Part shown: piece by piece, positions 45,303 through 55,186 of the stretch
How the letters are laid out: every line of letters begins with the position of its first letter
How positions within the stretch are numbered: the stretch's first letter is position 1
Assembly: GCF_003572205.1 (NCBI RefSeq)
Contig: NZ_QXNY01000004.1
Location: 434,548-498,547 of the forward strand
Source: Algihabitans albus
GTDB taxonomy: Bacteria; Pseudomonadota; Alphaproteobacteria; Kiloniellales; DSM-21159
DNA length: 64,000 nucleotides
Direction of reading: 5' to 3'
The notes under the pieces: generated by a model
Seen by the model: the letters and a program-made list of their open reading frames with translations, nothing else
The model's database searches: none
What the model was told of the DNA's origin: nothing
Program-made: the position numbers and the translations under genes

Positions 45303-46376
45303 TCAGGTCTCGGCGGAGGGGGCGCTGACGGACCGGCCGGTAGCGGTGGCGTCCCGGACAGCGGGATCGCGATCCGAAGCGCCCGGTATGCCCGCCGTGT
45401 CCGTGCGAGAGGCCGCGGCTGCTCTCGTCGAAGACTCTTCGTCCGGCGCATTGGAAGGTGGCTTGCCGTGTTTCTTCATCGGGCTGGGACCTGTGCCGGC
45501 GGTGCCGCCGCTGCCGGGCGGAAGGTTGCGCAGGCGTAGGCGCTTCACCCGGCGCGGATCGGCCTGCACGATCTCGAAGATGACCTGGGAGTGGGCATGC
45601 TCGATCAATTCGCCGCGTGCCGGCACCCGTCCGGCCAGCGAGACCACCAGCCCGCCCAGGGTATCGATGTCTTCTTCGCGTTCTTCGCCGGAGAGGAGCG
45701 GGCAAACTTCCTGCTCGAAGTCCTCGATCGGCATCCGCGCATCGGCGAGAAGCGACCCGTCGGCCCGCCGCACCAGCTTCGGCCCCTCCAGAACGTCGTG
45801 TTCGTCCTCAATCTCGCCGACGATCTGCTCGACCAGGTCTTCGATGGTGATCAGCCCGTCGATGCCGCCATACTCGTCGACCACCGCCGCCATGTGCGCG
45901 CGTCGCAACCGCATCTCCAGCAACAGATCGAGGACCAGCATTGAGGGCGCCACGACCTGCAGCGGCCGCACGATGTTGGGAAGGCGAAAGCGCCGGTCGC
46001 CCTTGGCATAGCCGAGCACGTCCTTGATGTGGACGAAGCCGATCGGGTCGTCCAGGTTCTCCCGATAGACCGGGAGGCGGGAGTGGCCCGCCTGATTGAA
46101 GGTCTCGATCAAGCTGTCGAGTTCGGTGTTGGCCTCGACCGAGACGATGTCAGCGCGCGGCACCATCACATCGTAGGCCGTCAGGTGGCGCAGCTTCAGG
46201 ATGTTGGCGAGCATCATGCGCTCGTTGCTGCCGATCGGCTGGGCGCTGTCGTCTTCGCCCTCGTCGATGCCACCGATGATTTCTTCGATGGTGTCGCGCA
46301 GTTGGTCGCCGTTGCGACCCTTGAACAACCGCTTCAACCAGCCGCGTCCGTTGCCTGCCTGCGGTGTATCGCTCAT
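45303..46376 (-). CDS. CorC/HlyC-type CBS-pair protein
   Basis: 357 residues. Two CBS domains at ~68-190 (MVPRADIVSVEANTELDSLIETFNQAGHSRLPVYREN, then MAAVVDEYGGIDGLITIEDLVEQIVGEIEDEHD) are followed by a CorC_HlyC transporter-associated domain at ~205-290 (MPIEDFEQEVCPLLSGEE, VFEIVQADPRRVKRLRL). No membrane helices, so the soluble CorC rather than the membrane CNNM form. A ~65-residue disordered tail rich in Ser, Thr and Ala ends the protein. It overlaps ybeY by four bases. Linked to magnesium/cobalt efflux in enterobacteria; the role here is inferred. Confidence 0.9.
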   Translation of the reverse strand: MSDTPQAGNGRGWLKRLFKGRNGDQLRDTIEEIIGGIDEGEDDSAQPIGSNERMMLANILKLRHLTAYDVMVPRADIVSVEANTELDSLIETFNQAGHSRLPVYRENLDDPIGFVHIKDVLGYAKGDRRFRLPNIVRPLQVVAPSMLVLDLLLEMRLRRAHMAAVVDEYGGIDGLITIEDLVEQIVGEIEDEHDVLEGPKLVRRADGSLLADARMPIEDFEQEVCPLLSGEEREEDIDTLGGLVVSLAGRVPARGELIEHAHSQVIFEIVQADPRRVKRLRLRNLPPGSGGTAGTGPSPMKKHGKPPSNAPDEESSTRAAAASRTDTAGIPGASDRDPAVRDATATGRSVSAPSAET

Positions 46377-46897
46377 CCGGCCGCTTCCTTCAGCGGTTCG
46401 ATTCGGTAGGGATCACGGACGCCCAGGCCGGCTAGAATCCGCCGTTCCAAAGCTTCCATCGCTTCGGCTTCCGGCCCCGTTTCGTGGTCCCAGCCGAGCA
46501 GATGCAGTACGCCGTGCACCGTCAGGTGACTCAGGTGGTCGGTCAGGCTCTTTTTCTGTTCGACGGCCTCGCGCGCGACCGTTTCATAAGCCAGAACCAC
46601 ATCGCCGAGTGCAATTGAGCCGGCAGGGTCGGCGGTGCCATCGGGGAAGGAGAGCACGTTGGTCGGTCGGTTCTTGCCGCGATAGGCGGCGTTCAGACGC
46701 CGGACCTCGGCGTCATCGCTCAAGGCGACGGCTAGACTGACCGGGTCTTTTCCATCGCTTGTCGCCAACGCAGCGCGTGCGGCTGCCTCGACACAAGCCA
46801 CAGGTTCGGGCAGGACGAGGTTCCAGGCCGGACTGTTGCAGAGCACGTCGATCTCAAGAGATCGGTGACTCGGATCGGGTTCGTCGTCGTCGGTCAT
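46373..46897 (-). CDS. ybeY: Endoribonuclease YbeY (16S rRNA maturation)
   Basis: 174 residues. The zinc-binding motif H-x3-H-x5-H is present in LTVHGVLHLLGWDHE, and the strand NAAYRGKNRPTNVLSFPDG is the second family hallmark. YbeY acts in 16S 3'-end processing and 70S quality control. A ~25-residue acidic N-terminal extension precedes the domain. It lies in phoH-ybeY-corC-lnt order, which is nearly universal; the stop overlaps the corC start by four bases. Confidence 0.94.
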   Translation of the reverse strand: MTDDDEPDPSHRSLEIDVLCNSPAWNLVLPEPVACVEAAARAALATSDGKDPVSLAVALSDDAEVRRLNAAYRGKNRPTNVLSFPDGTADPAGSIALGDVVLAYETVAREAVEQKKSLTDHLSHLTVHGVLHLLGWDHETGPEAEAMEALERRILAGLGVRDPYRIEPLKEAAG

Positions 46898-46963
46898 GGC
46901 GAGTGCGCCGGTCCGCAGCGGTCTAGACTTTCGACGGCTCTCGGCGGCTTCGGGGTCCCTAAA

Positions 46964-47992
46964 CTATTTCCCTTCAAAGAGATCGGCTTCTCGCGGCCCT
47001 TCTTCAAGCGCTTGGTCATAGGCGCGAACGATACGCGTCACAAGCGGATGTCGCACCACATCGGCATCGGTGAACTGCGTGAAGCCGATTCCCGGCACGT
47101 TCTTGAGGATCGCCACGGCCTCCAGCAGGCCGGACCGCTCATTGCGCGGCAGATCGACCTGGCTGAGATCGCCGGTGACGGCCATGCGTGAATTCTCGCC
47201 CAGTCGGGTCAGGAACATCTTCATCTGCGTTGCCGTGGTGTTCTGTGCCTCATCGAGAATGACGAAGGAATTGGACAGGGTCCGCCCGCGCATGAAGGCC
47301 AGCGGCGCGATTTCGATCTCGCCGCCCGTGATCCGCTTGGTCACGGCGTCGCCCGGCATCATGTCATGCAGCGCGTCATAGAGTGGGCGGAGGTAGGGAT
47401 TGACCTTCTCCTCCATCGTTCCGGGCAGGAAACCGAGGCGTTCGCCCGCCTCCACGGCCGGGCGGGACAGGATGATGCGGTCGATCTCGCCCTGCTTGAG
47501 CAGCGCAACCGCCATCGCGACGGCCAGGTAGGTCTTGCCGGTTCCGGCCGGACCCAGTCCGAAGGCCAGATCCTTGGACATGAGGGCACGCAAGTAAGCG
47601 GCCTGTCGGCCGGAGCGCGGCGTGATGTGTTTCTTGTAGGTTGTGACCGTCAGGTCGCCGGCGTGCAGGGCCGCTGGCCCGTCCGTCTCGCCGTTCTCCG
47701 CCGGTACCTCGCCATTCGGTCCCGACTCAAGTGCCATGCGGGCGGCGGCGTCGATCTCCGCTGCGCCGACGCTCAAGCCCTTCCGCAGACGCTGTTCCAA
47801 GGCCTCTAGCGCCTGGGTTGCCGCGGCTTGGGCTTCGGGCGAACCCACGACAGTGACTTCGTTTCCGAAGGAATGCAGCTGGACGCCGATCAGCTCTTCC
47901 AAGCGAACCAGATTCTGGTCGTGCTGGCCGAACAGCAGCGGCAGCAGGGTATTATCGTCGAAGTGAAGCTTGATCGGGGAAGCGTCGTTCAA
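46964..47992 (-). CDS. PhoH-like ATPase
   Basis: 342 residues. The ATPase domain has Walker A LGPAGTGKTYLAVAMAVALL (near 148-165) and Walker B NSFVILDEAQNTTATQMKMFLTRLG. The N-terminal ~100 residues hold a KH-like segment (LIGVQLHSFGNEVTVVGSPEA). PhoH proteins of this type accompany YbeY and are thought to act in RNA metabolism as RNA helicases or ATPases; the direct substrate is unknown. It lies 15 bases after miaB and 66 bases before ybeY. Confidence 0.93.
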   Translation of the reverse strand: MNDASPIKLHFDDNTLLPLLFGQHDQNLVRLEELIGVQLHSFGNEVTVVGSPEAQAAATQALEALEQRLRKGLSVGAAEIDAAARMALESGPNGEVPAENGETDGPAALHAGDLTVTTYKKHITPRSGRQAAYLRALMSKDLAFGLGPAGTGKTYLAVAMAVALLKQGEIDRIILSRPAVEAGERLGFLPGTMEEKVNPYLRPLYDALHDMMPGDAVTKRITGGEIEIAPLAFMRGRTLSNSFVILDEAQNTTATQMKMFLTRLGENSRMAVTGDLSQVDLPRNERSGLLEAVAILKNVPGIGFTQFTDADVVRHPLVTRIVRAYDQALEEGPREADLFEGK

Positions 47993-48007
47993 ACGCGGGC
48001 GGGTCCT

Positions 48008-49405
48008 TCAGGCGGCCCCGGTCTGGGCAAAGACCGTGCGGGCAATATGCGATTCCGATGCACAGTCTAGCGTGACTACGCGTCCCGCCAAAGAGTTCCC
48101 ATGTGCGGCCTCGATGTCCACCTCGATAATGTGACCGATGAGCCGCTCGGGCGCTTCGACCACCACGGACTGCATCCAGGGGCTGCGGCCGATGAGTTGA
48201 CCGGCCCGCTTGCCCGGCTTTTCCAGCAGCACCTCCAGGCGTTCCCCGATCTTCGCGTGATTGAACGCCAGTTGCTGGGCGTCGATCAGCTGTTGCAAGG
48301 CGCTCAAGCGCTCGGTCTTGATGGCCTCCGGCACCTGCTCCTCGATGCTGGAGGCCGGGGTCCCGGGCCGCGGCGAGTACTTGAAGGAATAGGCCTGAGC
48401 ATAGCCGACGTCGGTCACCAATCGCAGGGTGGCCGCGAAATCAAGGTCCCGCTCGCCTGGGAAGCCGACGATGAAATCGCTGGACAGGGCCAGGTCCGGG
48501 CGTGCGTTGCGCAGTTCGCCGACGATGCGTCGGTAGTCGTCGGCGCTGTGTTTGCGGTTCATCGCCGAGAGGATGCGGTCCGACCCCGACTGCACCGGCA
48601 AATGCAGATAGGGCATGATCTTCGGCTCGTCGCGGTGGGTTGCGATCAGCTCGGCGTCCATGTCGCGCGGGTGGCTGGTGGTGTAGCGCAGGCGCGCCAG
48701 CCCTTCGATTTCGGCCAGGCGCCGCAGCAGGCGGCCGAGGCCCCAAGTGGCGCCGTCGGGGCCGTCGCCATGGTAGGCGTTGACGTTCTGGCCGAGCAGC
48801 GTGATTTCCAGGGCGCCGCTCGCGACCAGCCGTTTCGCCTCCGCAACGACCTCTGCGACCGGCCGCGAGAACTCGGCGCCACGCGTATAGGGAACCACGC
48901 AGAAGCTACAAAACTTGTCGCAGCCTTCCTGCACCGACAGGAAAGCGGCTGCGCCTTGGCTCGCGCCTTCCTCGGGCAGATGATCGAACTTGGACTCCAG
49001 CGGGAAGTCGGTGTCGACGAGGCCACCTCCTTCGCCGGCCAGCAGTCGGGTCACCATCTCCGGCAGACGATGATAGGTCTGTGGCCCGAACACGAGATCC
49101 ACGACCGGTGCCCGGCGCAGCATTTCCTCGCCCTCGGCCTGGGCGACGCAGCCGGCGACGCCCAGAAGGACCTGTCGTCCCTCGGCCGCCGCCGCCGCCT
49201 TCAGGGGGCGCAGCCGGCCGAGTTCGGAATAGACCTTCTCGCTCGCCTTTTCGCGGATATGGCAGGTATTGAGGATGACGAAATCCGCCTCCTCGGGTGA
49301 CGCCGTCTTGGCATAGCCGAGCGGCGCCAGAGCGTCCGCCATACGCACGGAGTCGTAGACGTTCATCTGGCAGCCATAGGTCTTGATATAGAGTTTCTTG
49401 GGCAC
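48008..49405 (-). CDS. miaB: tRNA-2-methylthio-N6-dimethylallyladenosine synthase
   Basis: 465 residues. MiaB is a radical-SAM methylthiotransferase acting on A37 of tRNA. The N-terminal UPF0004 domain has three cluster cysteines: C12 (YGCQMN), [12 protein letters not shown] and [10 protein letters not shown]. The radical-SAM motif is C-x3-C-x2-C in [23 protein letters not shown]. The TRAM domain closes it ([27 protein letters not shown]). The prenylation enzyme MiaA is not in the window. First gene of the miaB-phoH-ybeY-corC-lnt run. Confidence 0.96.
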   Translation of the reverse strand: MPKKLYIKTYGCQMNVYDSVRMADALAPLGYAKTASPEEADFVILNTCHIREKASEKVYSELGRLRPLKAAAAAEGRQVLLGVAGCVAQAEGEEMLRRAPVVDLVFGPQTYHRLPEMVTRLLAGEGGGLVDTDFPLESKFDHLPEEGASQGAAAFLSVQEGCDKFCSFCVVPYTRGAEFSRPVAEVVAEAKRLVASGALEITLLGQNVNAYHGDGPDGATWGLGRLLRRLAEIEGLARLRYTTSHPRDMDAELIATHRDEPKIMPYLHLPVQSGSDRILSAMNRKHSADDYRRIVGELRNARPDLALSSDFIVGFPGERDLDFAATLRLVTDVGYAQAYSFKYSPRPGTPASSIEEQVPEAIKTERLSALQQLIDAQQLAFNHAKIGERLEVLLEKPGKRAGQLIGRSPWMQSVVVEAPERLIGHIIEVDIEAAHGNSLAGRVVTLDCASESHIARTVFAQTGAA

Positions 49406-49510
49406 GGGGTCCGACTGTCCGCAATCGAGATCGCGCGGAAGGTAACATCGCCAGATGGCTGCATAAAGGGAGGTCGCGCGGGAGTTGGCGCGCCAAACGC
49501 GGCCCGGTCC

Positions 49511-51286
49511 TCACTCCGTCGTGTTCAGGGGTTCGGGCCTGACTGGCGCGACGTGCAGACGGTCGAGGCCGGACTGCAGACCGCCCTCGGCCTGCTGGCG
49601 CAAACGGTCGAGATCGCGCTCGCGGATGTCGGCGATCGTATGCGTCACCTTTTCCTCCGAAGTCCCGAGCGCCAGCAGTACCTTTTCCGCCAATCGCAGG
49701 GCCGATTCGAACGTTTCGCGCACGGAATAGTCCACGTCCGCCTGGCTGAGCCGGATAGAGTGCCGCCGGTCGTAGGAGCGCACATAGAGCTTCGCTTGTG
49801 CGAATTCCGCTTTGACCAGGGCGACGATCCGGTCCGCGGACTCCGGATCGTCGACGCAGACCACGATCAAATCGGCCTCGGCCGCGCTGGCGGCGCGCAG
49901 CACGTCGCGCCGCCGACCGTCGCCGAAATGCACCCGAAAGCCGAAGCGTTTCGCGTCCAACACGCGGTCCGCGTCATTGTCGAGGATCGTGACCTCCACC
50001 CCGTCGGCGAACAGCGGTTGCGACACCACCTGTCCGAAGCGCCCGAAGCCGATCACCAGCGTGCGCCCCTTGGCATCGTCGAAACTCTCTTCGAGGTTCC
50101 GCGGGGCGCTCTGTGTCAGAAACAAGGGCTCCAGACGCGCCACAAGCGGTGAAACCGCCATGGAGAGGGTCACGATCGCGATCAGCGTCGAAGAAAGCTC
50201 ATCACCCAGCAGGCCTGCCGTCGCGGCCGCGGCGAAAAGCACGAAACCGAACTCGCCGTGTTGCGGCAGGGCCAGGGCGACCTGGATCGAGGCGTTGCGG
50301 TCGATCTTGAACAGCCGTGCCACTCCGTAGAGCGCAAGTCCCTTCAAAGTCATCGCCACGGGTACGGCGGCCAGGATCAACGCCCAGTTCGCGGTTACGG
50401 CCCCGAGGTCGAGCGACAGTCCGACGGCCATGAAGAACAATCCGAGGAACAGGCCGCGAAACGGCTCGATGTTTGCCTCGACCTCGTGACGATAGGCCGA
50501 TTCGGCCAGCATCACGCCGGCGATGAAGGCGCCCATGGCGTAGGACATGCCCGCGACGTCCATCAACAGGGCCGCGCCGATCACCACACCCAATGCGCTG
50601 GCCGTCATGATCTCCTGCATGCCGCTGCGGGCGAGCAGGTGGAAGAGAGGGTCGAGCAGATACTTTCCGACGATGACGAGGATGGCGATCGCCGCCAGTG
50701 CGATGGCCAACTGGACCAGACTCTGGCCGAGATCCAAGCTTTCGCCGGTCGGCGCGAGAAAGGCCACCAGCAGGAGCAGCGGCACGATCGCCAGATCCTG
50801 GAACAGCAGGATCGAGAAGGATTTGCGTCCGTAGAGGCTGGCCCGCTGGCGCCGCTCGTCCAGTGTCTGCATGACCAGGGCGGTGGAGGAGAGCGCCAGG
50901 CCGAGACCGATGATGGCCGCTGCCGCCACCGGCAGTCCCAGGAGGAGGGCCGGAATTGCCAGGAGGCCGCCGCAGACCAGCATCTGCGCCGTTCCCAGCC
51001 CAAAGATGTCACTGCGCATGGCCCAGAGGGTCGTCGGTCGCAGCTCCAGCCCAATCACGAAGAGAAAAAGAACGACTCCGAACTCGGCGAAATGCAGCAG
51101 TTCTTCCGGGTGTTCGGAGAAGCTGCCCGAAAAGGCAAGCTGCACCGCCAAGCCTGCCGCGAGGTAGCCCAGGATCGTGCCCAGCCCGAGCCGCCGGAAG
51201 ACCGGGGCGAAAAAGCAGGCTGCCGCGATCAAGGCCAAAGCGTTCCAAAACAACAGTTCCATCGGACTGGGATCGAAAGCGGGCAT
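49511..51286 (-). CDS. CPA2 cation:proton antiporter with RCK/TrkA_N domain (KefB/KefC type)
   Basis: 591 residues. The first ~385 form about 12 membrane helices of the sodium/hydrogen exchanger fold, with LGLALSSTALVMQTLDERRQR and AFIAGVMLAESAYRHEVEANIEPFRGLFLGLFFMAVG as conserved CPA2 segments. Residues ~400-530 form a cytoplasmic NAD-binding TrkA_N domain (RTLVIGFGRFGQVVSQPLF, VTILDNDADRVLDAKRFGFRVHFGDGRRRDVLRAA). KefB/KefC-type proteins release potassium for proton under electrophile stress; the ancillary KefF/KefG-type flavoprotein is not adjacent. It follows miaB on the same strand with 105 bases between. Confidence 0.92.
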   Translation of the reverse strand: MPAFDPSPMELLFWNALALIAAACFFAPVFRRLGLGTILGYLAAGLAVQLAFSGSFSEHPEELLHFAEFGVVLFLFVIGLELRPTTLWAMRSDIFGLGTAQMLVCGGLLAIPALLLGLPVAAAAIIGLGLALSSTALVMQTLDERRQRASLYGRKSFSILLFQDLAIVPLLLLVAFLAPTGESLDLGQSLVQLAIALAAIAILVIVGKYLLDPLFHLLARSGMQEIMTASALGVVIGAALLMDVAGMSYAMGAFIAGVMLAESAYRHEVEANIEPFRGLFLGLFFMAVGLSLDLGAVTANWALILAAVPVAMTLKGLALYGVARLFKIDRNASIQVALALPQHGEFGFVLFAAAATAGLLGDELSSTLIAIVTLSMAVSPLVARLEPLFLTQSAPRNLEESFDDAKGRTLVIGFGRFGQVVSQPLFADGVEVTILDNDADRVLDAKRFGFRVHFGDGRRRDVLRAASAAEADLIVVCVDDPESADRIVALVKAEFAQAKLYVRSYDRRHSIRLSQADVDYSVRETFESALRLAEKVLLALGTSEEKVTHTIADIRERDLDRLRQQAEGGLQSGLDRLHVAPVRPEPLNTTE

Positions 51287-51514
51287 TCCTGTCGCTCCGA
51301 GAGTTTAGATTCGGGGGAATCGCTTCTGAGGCGCACTCTAGTGGGCAGCGCAGGCGGGAACACCCCCGTGTTTGCCGAGCCCTCCTGAACGGAGGTTGAT
51401 CGATGTGTCACGGCGTCACCCTGCTGCACTCTTTGTCATTGGAAAGTCCGGCCCGCCTCTGCCAGCTTACGGACCCGACTTTAAGCTGCAGGATGTGTCG
51501 CCAAGCCCCAGGAG

Positions 51515-52510
51515 ATGAGCCTAATGTCCGAAATGCAGACGAAAAATCGCATCCCGACAGCGGCTTGGCCGGAGATTCCCTTCGAGGCTTGGCGCGAGAC
51601 CTCCGCGGCCCTGCATCTCTTCACGCAGATCGTTGGAAAGTACCGGCTGGCCCGCACGCCCTGGGTCAATCACTCCTGGCACGCCACACTCTATGTGACG
51701 CCCCGCGGCCTCACCACGGCGCTGGTGCCGGACGGCGATCTCGGTGTGGAGGTTAAGTTCGACTTCTTCGAACAACGGCTCATCGCCGAGGCGACCGGAG
51801 GCCATCGGGATGGTTTCGCGCTGGAGCCGATGAGCGTCGCGGACTTCCACGCCCGTTTCTTGACAGCCCTGGAGACGGTCGGGGCAACGCCGGAGTTCCA
51901 CGGTCGCCCGAATGAGCTACCCGATCCTCTACCCTTCCGGCAGGACCGGAAAGAGCGGCCTTGGGATGGCGAAGCCGTGCGGCGGTTCCATGCTGCGCTC
52001 GTCTCTGTCGAGGGCGTTTTCCAGCAGTTCCGTACAGGCTTTCTCGGCAAGGTCAGCCCCGTCCATCTCTTCTGGGGCAGTTTCGACCTGGCGGTGACGC
52101 GTTTCTCCGGTCGGCCGGCGCCCATGCATCCCGGCGGCATTCCCGCCTTGCCCGACGAAGTGACGCGAGAGGCCTACAGCCACGAGGTCTCTTCGGCTGG
52201 ATTCTGGCCGGGCGGCGGCCCGATCGATGCACCTGCCTTCTATTCCTATGCCTATCCGACTCCTGAAGGGTTCGGGGCGGCGCCGGTACAGCCGGCGGAG
52301 GCCTATTTCGACACAGCAGCCGGTGAATTCATCCTGCCTTACGATGCCGTGCGTCAGGCTGCCGATCCCCGGGCGGCTCTACTGTCCTTCCTGCAGAGCA
52401 CCTACGACGCTGCCGCGAACCTCGGCGGCTGGCAACGGGCGGCGATGGACTGCCCCAGCGGCCAGCCCTTGCGGCCGCGGCCGCTCAGTCCCGGGCCGTA
52501 TCAAGGCTAG
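51515..52510 (+). CDS. DUF5996 family protein
   Basis: 331 residues matching the DUF5996 layout: WPEIPFEAWRETSAALHLFTQIVGKYRLARTPWVNHSWHATLYVT near the N-terminus, IAEATGGHRDGFALEPMSVADFHARF, VEGVFQQFRTGFLGKVSPVHLFWGSFDLAVTRFSGR, and SHEVSSAGFWPGGGPIDAPAFYSYAYPTPEGF. Soluble with no signal peptide. The many conserved His, Trp and Glu residues suggest a metal- or cofactor-dependent enzyme, but no activity is established. It is flanked by a divergent antiporter and a convergent murein peptidase, so it is a single-gene unit. MSEMQ, 12 bases on, is an alternative start. Confidence 0.87.
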   Translation: MSLMSEMQTKNRIPTAAWPEIPFEAWRETSAALHLFTQIVGKYRLARTPWVNHSWHATLYVTPRGLTTALVPDGDLGVEVKFDFFEQRLIAEATGGHRDGFALEPMSVADFHARFLTALETVGATPEFHGRPNELPDPLPFRQDRKERPWDGEAVRRFHAALVSVEGVFQQFRTGFLGKVSPVHLFWGSFDLAVTRFSGRPAPMHPGGIPALPDEVTREAYSHEVSSAGFWPGGGPIDAPAFYSYAYPTPEGFGAAPVQPAEAYFDTAAGEFILPYDAVRQAADPRAALLSFLQSTYDAAANLGGWQRAAMDCPSGQPLRPRPLSPGPYQG

Positions 52511-52530
52511 AATCGCGAAGCGGGAGCGCT

Positions 52531-53130
52531 CTAGAAGTTCCAGCGGCGCACGCGGCCTGTATCGACGTGGATGAAACCGGACTTGGCGTAGTAGCCGACG
52601 CCGCCCCGCTGCATCGCCCAGGCTGCATCGCGCAGAGCGGTCAGGTCGTGGTCCGGCAGGGCGATGTCGATCGCCATGCCGCGCATGTGGAAGGATTTCC
52701 GCGCCACGCCGCCGGATTTGGATGCCAGGGCGGCGTTGGTCTTGGGCGAACGGTAGGCGGAGATCACGTGAAACGGACCGCGCGAATCCGTCTTTGCCTT
52801 CAGGCTGTACAGCAAGTCGAGCAGAGCCGGGTCCATCTCCTGCAGATCGCCGGTGCGCCAGTCGCGCAGAATGTGGTTGATCTGCTGAAGGGCTTCGTGC
52901 CGGTACCCTCCGTCGGCCCAATAGATTGTCTCGAGCGTCTCGTCAGTGTGAAGATTGCGAAAGGCGAGCGCTCGCGGCTCGCCGGCGAAGGCGCTGGAGG
53001 CCGCGAACGTCGTGCCGCCGAGCAGCGTGAGGGCCGCGGTACCAGTCAAACCGGCAATCACATCGCGGCGGGACAGGCCTTCGTCGGGCGCCGCACAGCA
53101 GTCTGAAAAGGGCGGAGACGTCTCCGTCAT
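52531..53130 (-). CDS. DUF882/YcbK-family murein endopeptidase with Tat signal
   Basis: 199 residues. A Tat-type signal (SRRDVIAGLTGTAALTLLGG, residues ~20-40) directs folded export. The M15-like peptidase domain has RALAFRNLHTDETLETIYWADGGY, VISAYRSPKTNAAL, the zinc motif in SFHMRGMAIDIALPDHD, and the final GFIHVDTGRVRRW. E. coli MepK (YcbK) of this family cleaves 3-3 cross-links in peptidoglycan, the bonds made by L,D-transpeptidases. The next gene on the same strand is an L,D-transpeptidase, so the pair makes and cuts the same linkage. Confidence 0.9.
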   Translation of the reverse strand: MTETSPPFSDCCAAPDEGLSRRDVIAGLTGTAALTLLGGTTFAASSAFAGEPRALAFRNLHTDETLETIYWADGGYRHEALQQINHILRDWRTGDLQEMDPALLDLLYSLKAKTDSRGPFHVISAYRSPKTNAALASKSGGVARKSFHMRGMAIDIALPDHDLTALRDAAWAMQRGGVGYYAKSGFIHVDTGRVRRWNF

Positions 53131-53369
53131 CTTGGGCAGGCTCCTCGTTTCCCGGCTGTCCCCGTTTGATTGTCCGACCGGTGGTAGCGGTCACCGTCAA
53201 TCGTTAAAGCCATAACAAATAGATGGTTAACGGGGGAATAACCAAAGCACCGCTGTCGGGAAGCAATTTTCGGACAGCGCGAGGGAATTCGCGGCTCTAG
53301 GCTGAGATTGGTCATTAGGGGGCCTTGCGGTGCCTGGAGATCGTGGCGCCAGGGCAGGTCGAACGCGGG

Positions 53370-55118
53370 TCAGTCGGCGCCGGCGCGTGGCCCGAAGAGG
53401 GTGTCCAGAAGAGCCGCGTCCCGGCCGTAGATGTCGTCACGGAACTGCAGTGTGCCGTCCGCGTCCGCCCAGGCGGTCAGGTAGGTGATGTGAATCGGCA
53501 GGTGTTCCGGTAGCGAAACGATCGTGCGTCGCCCGCTGGCGACGGTCTGACGAATACGCTCTGGCGTCCAGTCGGGTACGTCTCGCAGCAGAAGGTCGGC
53601 GAGCTCGAGGGGCTTGTCCAACCGAACGCAGCCATGGCTGAAGGCGCGGCTCGCCCGTTCGAACAGGCTACGCGCCGGTGTGTCGTGTAGGTAGACGTTG
53701 AAGCGGTTGGGGAACATGAACTTGATGCGCCCAAGGGCGTTTTGCGGCCCCGGCTTCTGACGCACCCGGTAGGGAAAGCTCCCCGCCGTCACCTGCAGCC
53801 AGTCGATCTGCGCAGGGTCGAGCGGTGTGGCTGTCTCGGACCAGGAAGCCAGGATCTCGTAGTGCCGGGCGGCTAGGTAGTCCGGGTCTTCTTTGATCTT
53901 TGGCAGCAGTTCCTTGATGGCGATGGAGTGCGGAACGTTCCAGTAAGGATTGATCTCCAGGTATTCGATGCTGTCGCTGAAGACCGGCGTGCGGTGATAG
54001 GGCGCGCCCACCACGGCGCGCGTCCAATAGAGCGGCTTGCCATCGAAGGTGCCTTCGACCGAGAAGTCCGCGAGGTTCACCAGCAGATGATCGTCGCCCA
54101 GGTCGTCGGGCATCCAGCGCCAACGCTCCAGATTGATCTCAGCTTGGCGAACGCGCGCGGCCAAAGGCACGTTGAGCGCGCGTAGCGTGTTCGGTCCCAC
54201 GCGGCCATCCACCTCCAGGCCATGCCGTCCCTGGAAGCGGCTTACCGCGGCTGCCAGCGCTGAATCGAAGACGCCGGCACGTGAAGGATCTTCCGACGCT
54301 GCGTCGAGTTCGGCTGAGAGGTCGCCGCTTGCCCGCAAACGGGCTCGCAGTTGGGCGACACGGGAACCCTCGCCCGCGATGTCCGTCTGGGTGTCGAGCG
54401 TCTTCCCGCCGTCCACTCTCGGCCAGTTCACGCCGGCTGCGGCCCCGGCGCGCAGCGCCGCCAGAGCGTGGCGCAATCGGTCGTAGGCCGGGTCGGCGGG
54501 TGCGAGCCCCGCCAGATGTCCTGCCGTGCGCGCGGCCGGCTGCGCCCGCAGGTGCTTCAGGATCGCCAAGCGTTGGATTGGATGAGGCGCCAGATGATTC
54601 TCGGCGAAGACCTCGCCGGGAATTGTCCGGCCCTGCGCGAGGTCGCTTGCGTAGGCCATGGCGCCCAAGCCTAGGCGGACCTCGAACTCCGCCCGCAAGT
54701 CCGGGCGTGTCGCTCCCATAAGGGCGGCAATGGCCGAGCTGCCGTAGTCTTCCGGATCGAGGCCGTGGCTGTCGGCGGCCGCCAGCGCGGCGACCATCGC
54801 CTTGGCGCGCGGATCGGCGCCCGTAGCATCGCTCCAAAGCGGTCGCCAGCCGGAGTCGCGATAGAGCCCCTGTAAGGCCGCCAGATCTTGAACGCGCTGC
54901 TCCGTGGCTCCGGCTGCGAGTTGCGTCTCGAGAAGGTGCGTGATCTCGATCGCAAAGGCGTCGGATCGCAAGGCCTGATCCGATGGCACGGCGGCCGCAG
55001 GTGTTGTTTGGGCGGTCGCCTGCGCAGCCGATTTCGCGGCAGGGCCGGCGAGTGCCAAGCCGGCCGCCAGCAGCGAGGCGAAACCGAGAAGGAAGGAGAT
55101 GAGCGACCGACTGGACAT
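53370..55118 (-). CDS. L,D-transpeptidase (YcbB/YkuD type) with peptidoglycan-binding domain
   Basis: 582 residues from the ATG at 55116-55118, which starts at a signal peptide (MSSRSLISFLLGFASLLAAGLALAGPA). Residues ~50-280 form the scaffold domain of YcbB-type enzymes. A PG_binding_1 repeat lies near 295-335 (AAVSRFQGRHGLEVDGRVGPNTLRALN). The YkuD catalytic domain has the Cys in SHGCVRLDKPLELADLLL (near 500). It forms 3-3 cross-links or attaches proteins to murein in the periplasm. The DUF882 endopeptidase upstream on the same strand may counter it. Confidence 0.93.
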   Translation of the reverse strand: MSSRSLISFLLGFASLLAAGLALAGPAAKSAAQATAQTTPAAAVPSDQALRSDAFAIEITHLLETQLAAGATEQRVQDLAALQGLYRDSGWRPLWSDATGADPRAKAMVAALAAADSHGLDPEDYGSSAIAALMGATRPDLRAEFEVRLGLGAMAYASDLAQGRTIPGEVFAENHLAPHPIQRLAILKHLRAQPAARTAGHLAGLAPADPAYDRLRHALAALRAGAAAGVNWPRVDGGKTLDTQTDIAGEGSRVAQLRARLRASGDLSAELDAASEDPSRAGVFDSALAAAVSRFQGRHGLEVDGRVGPNTLRALNVPLAARVRQAEINLERWRWMPDDLGDDHLLVNLADFSVEGTFDGKPLYWTRAVVGAPYHRTPVFSDSIEYLEINPYWNVPHSIAIKELLPKIKEDPDYLAARHYEILASWSETATPLDPAQIDWLQVTAGSFPYRVRQKPGPQNALGRIKFMFPNRFNVYLHDTPARSLFERASRAFSHGCVRLDKPLELADLLLRDVPDWTPERIRQTVASGRRTIVSLPEHLPIHITYLTAWADADGTLQFRDDIYGRDAALLDTLFGPRAGAD

Positions 55119-55186
55119 GCGCACTCCTTCAGGCCCGACATGGGCCCCGTACGGAACAGGCAAACCTCCGACCTGTCGCCCAGAGA

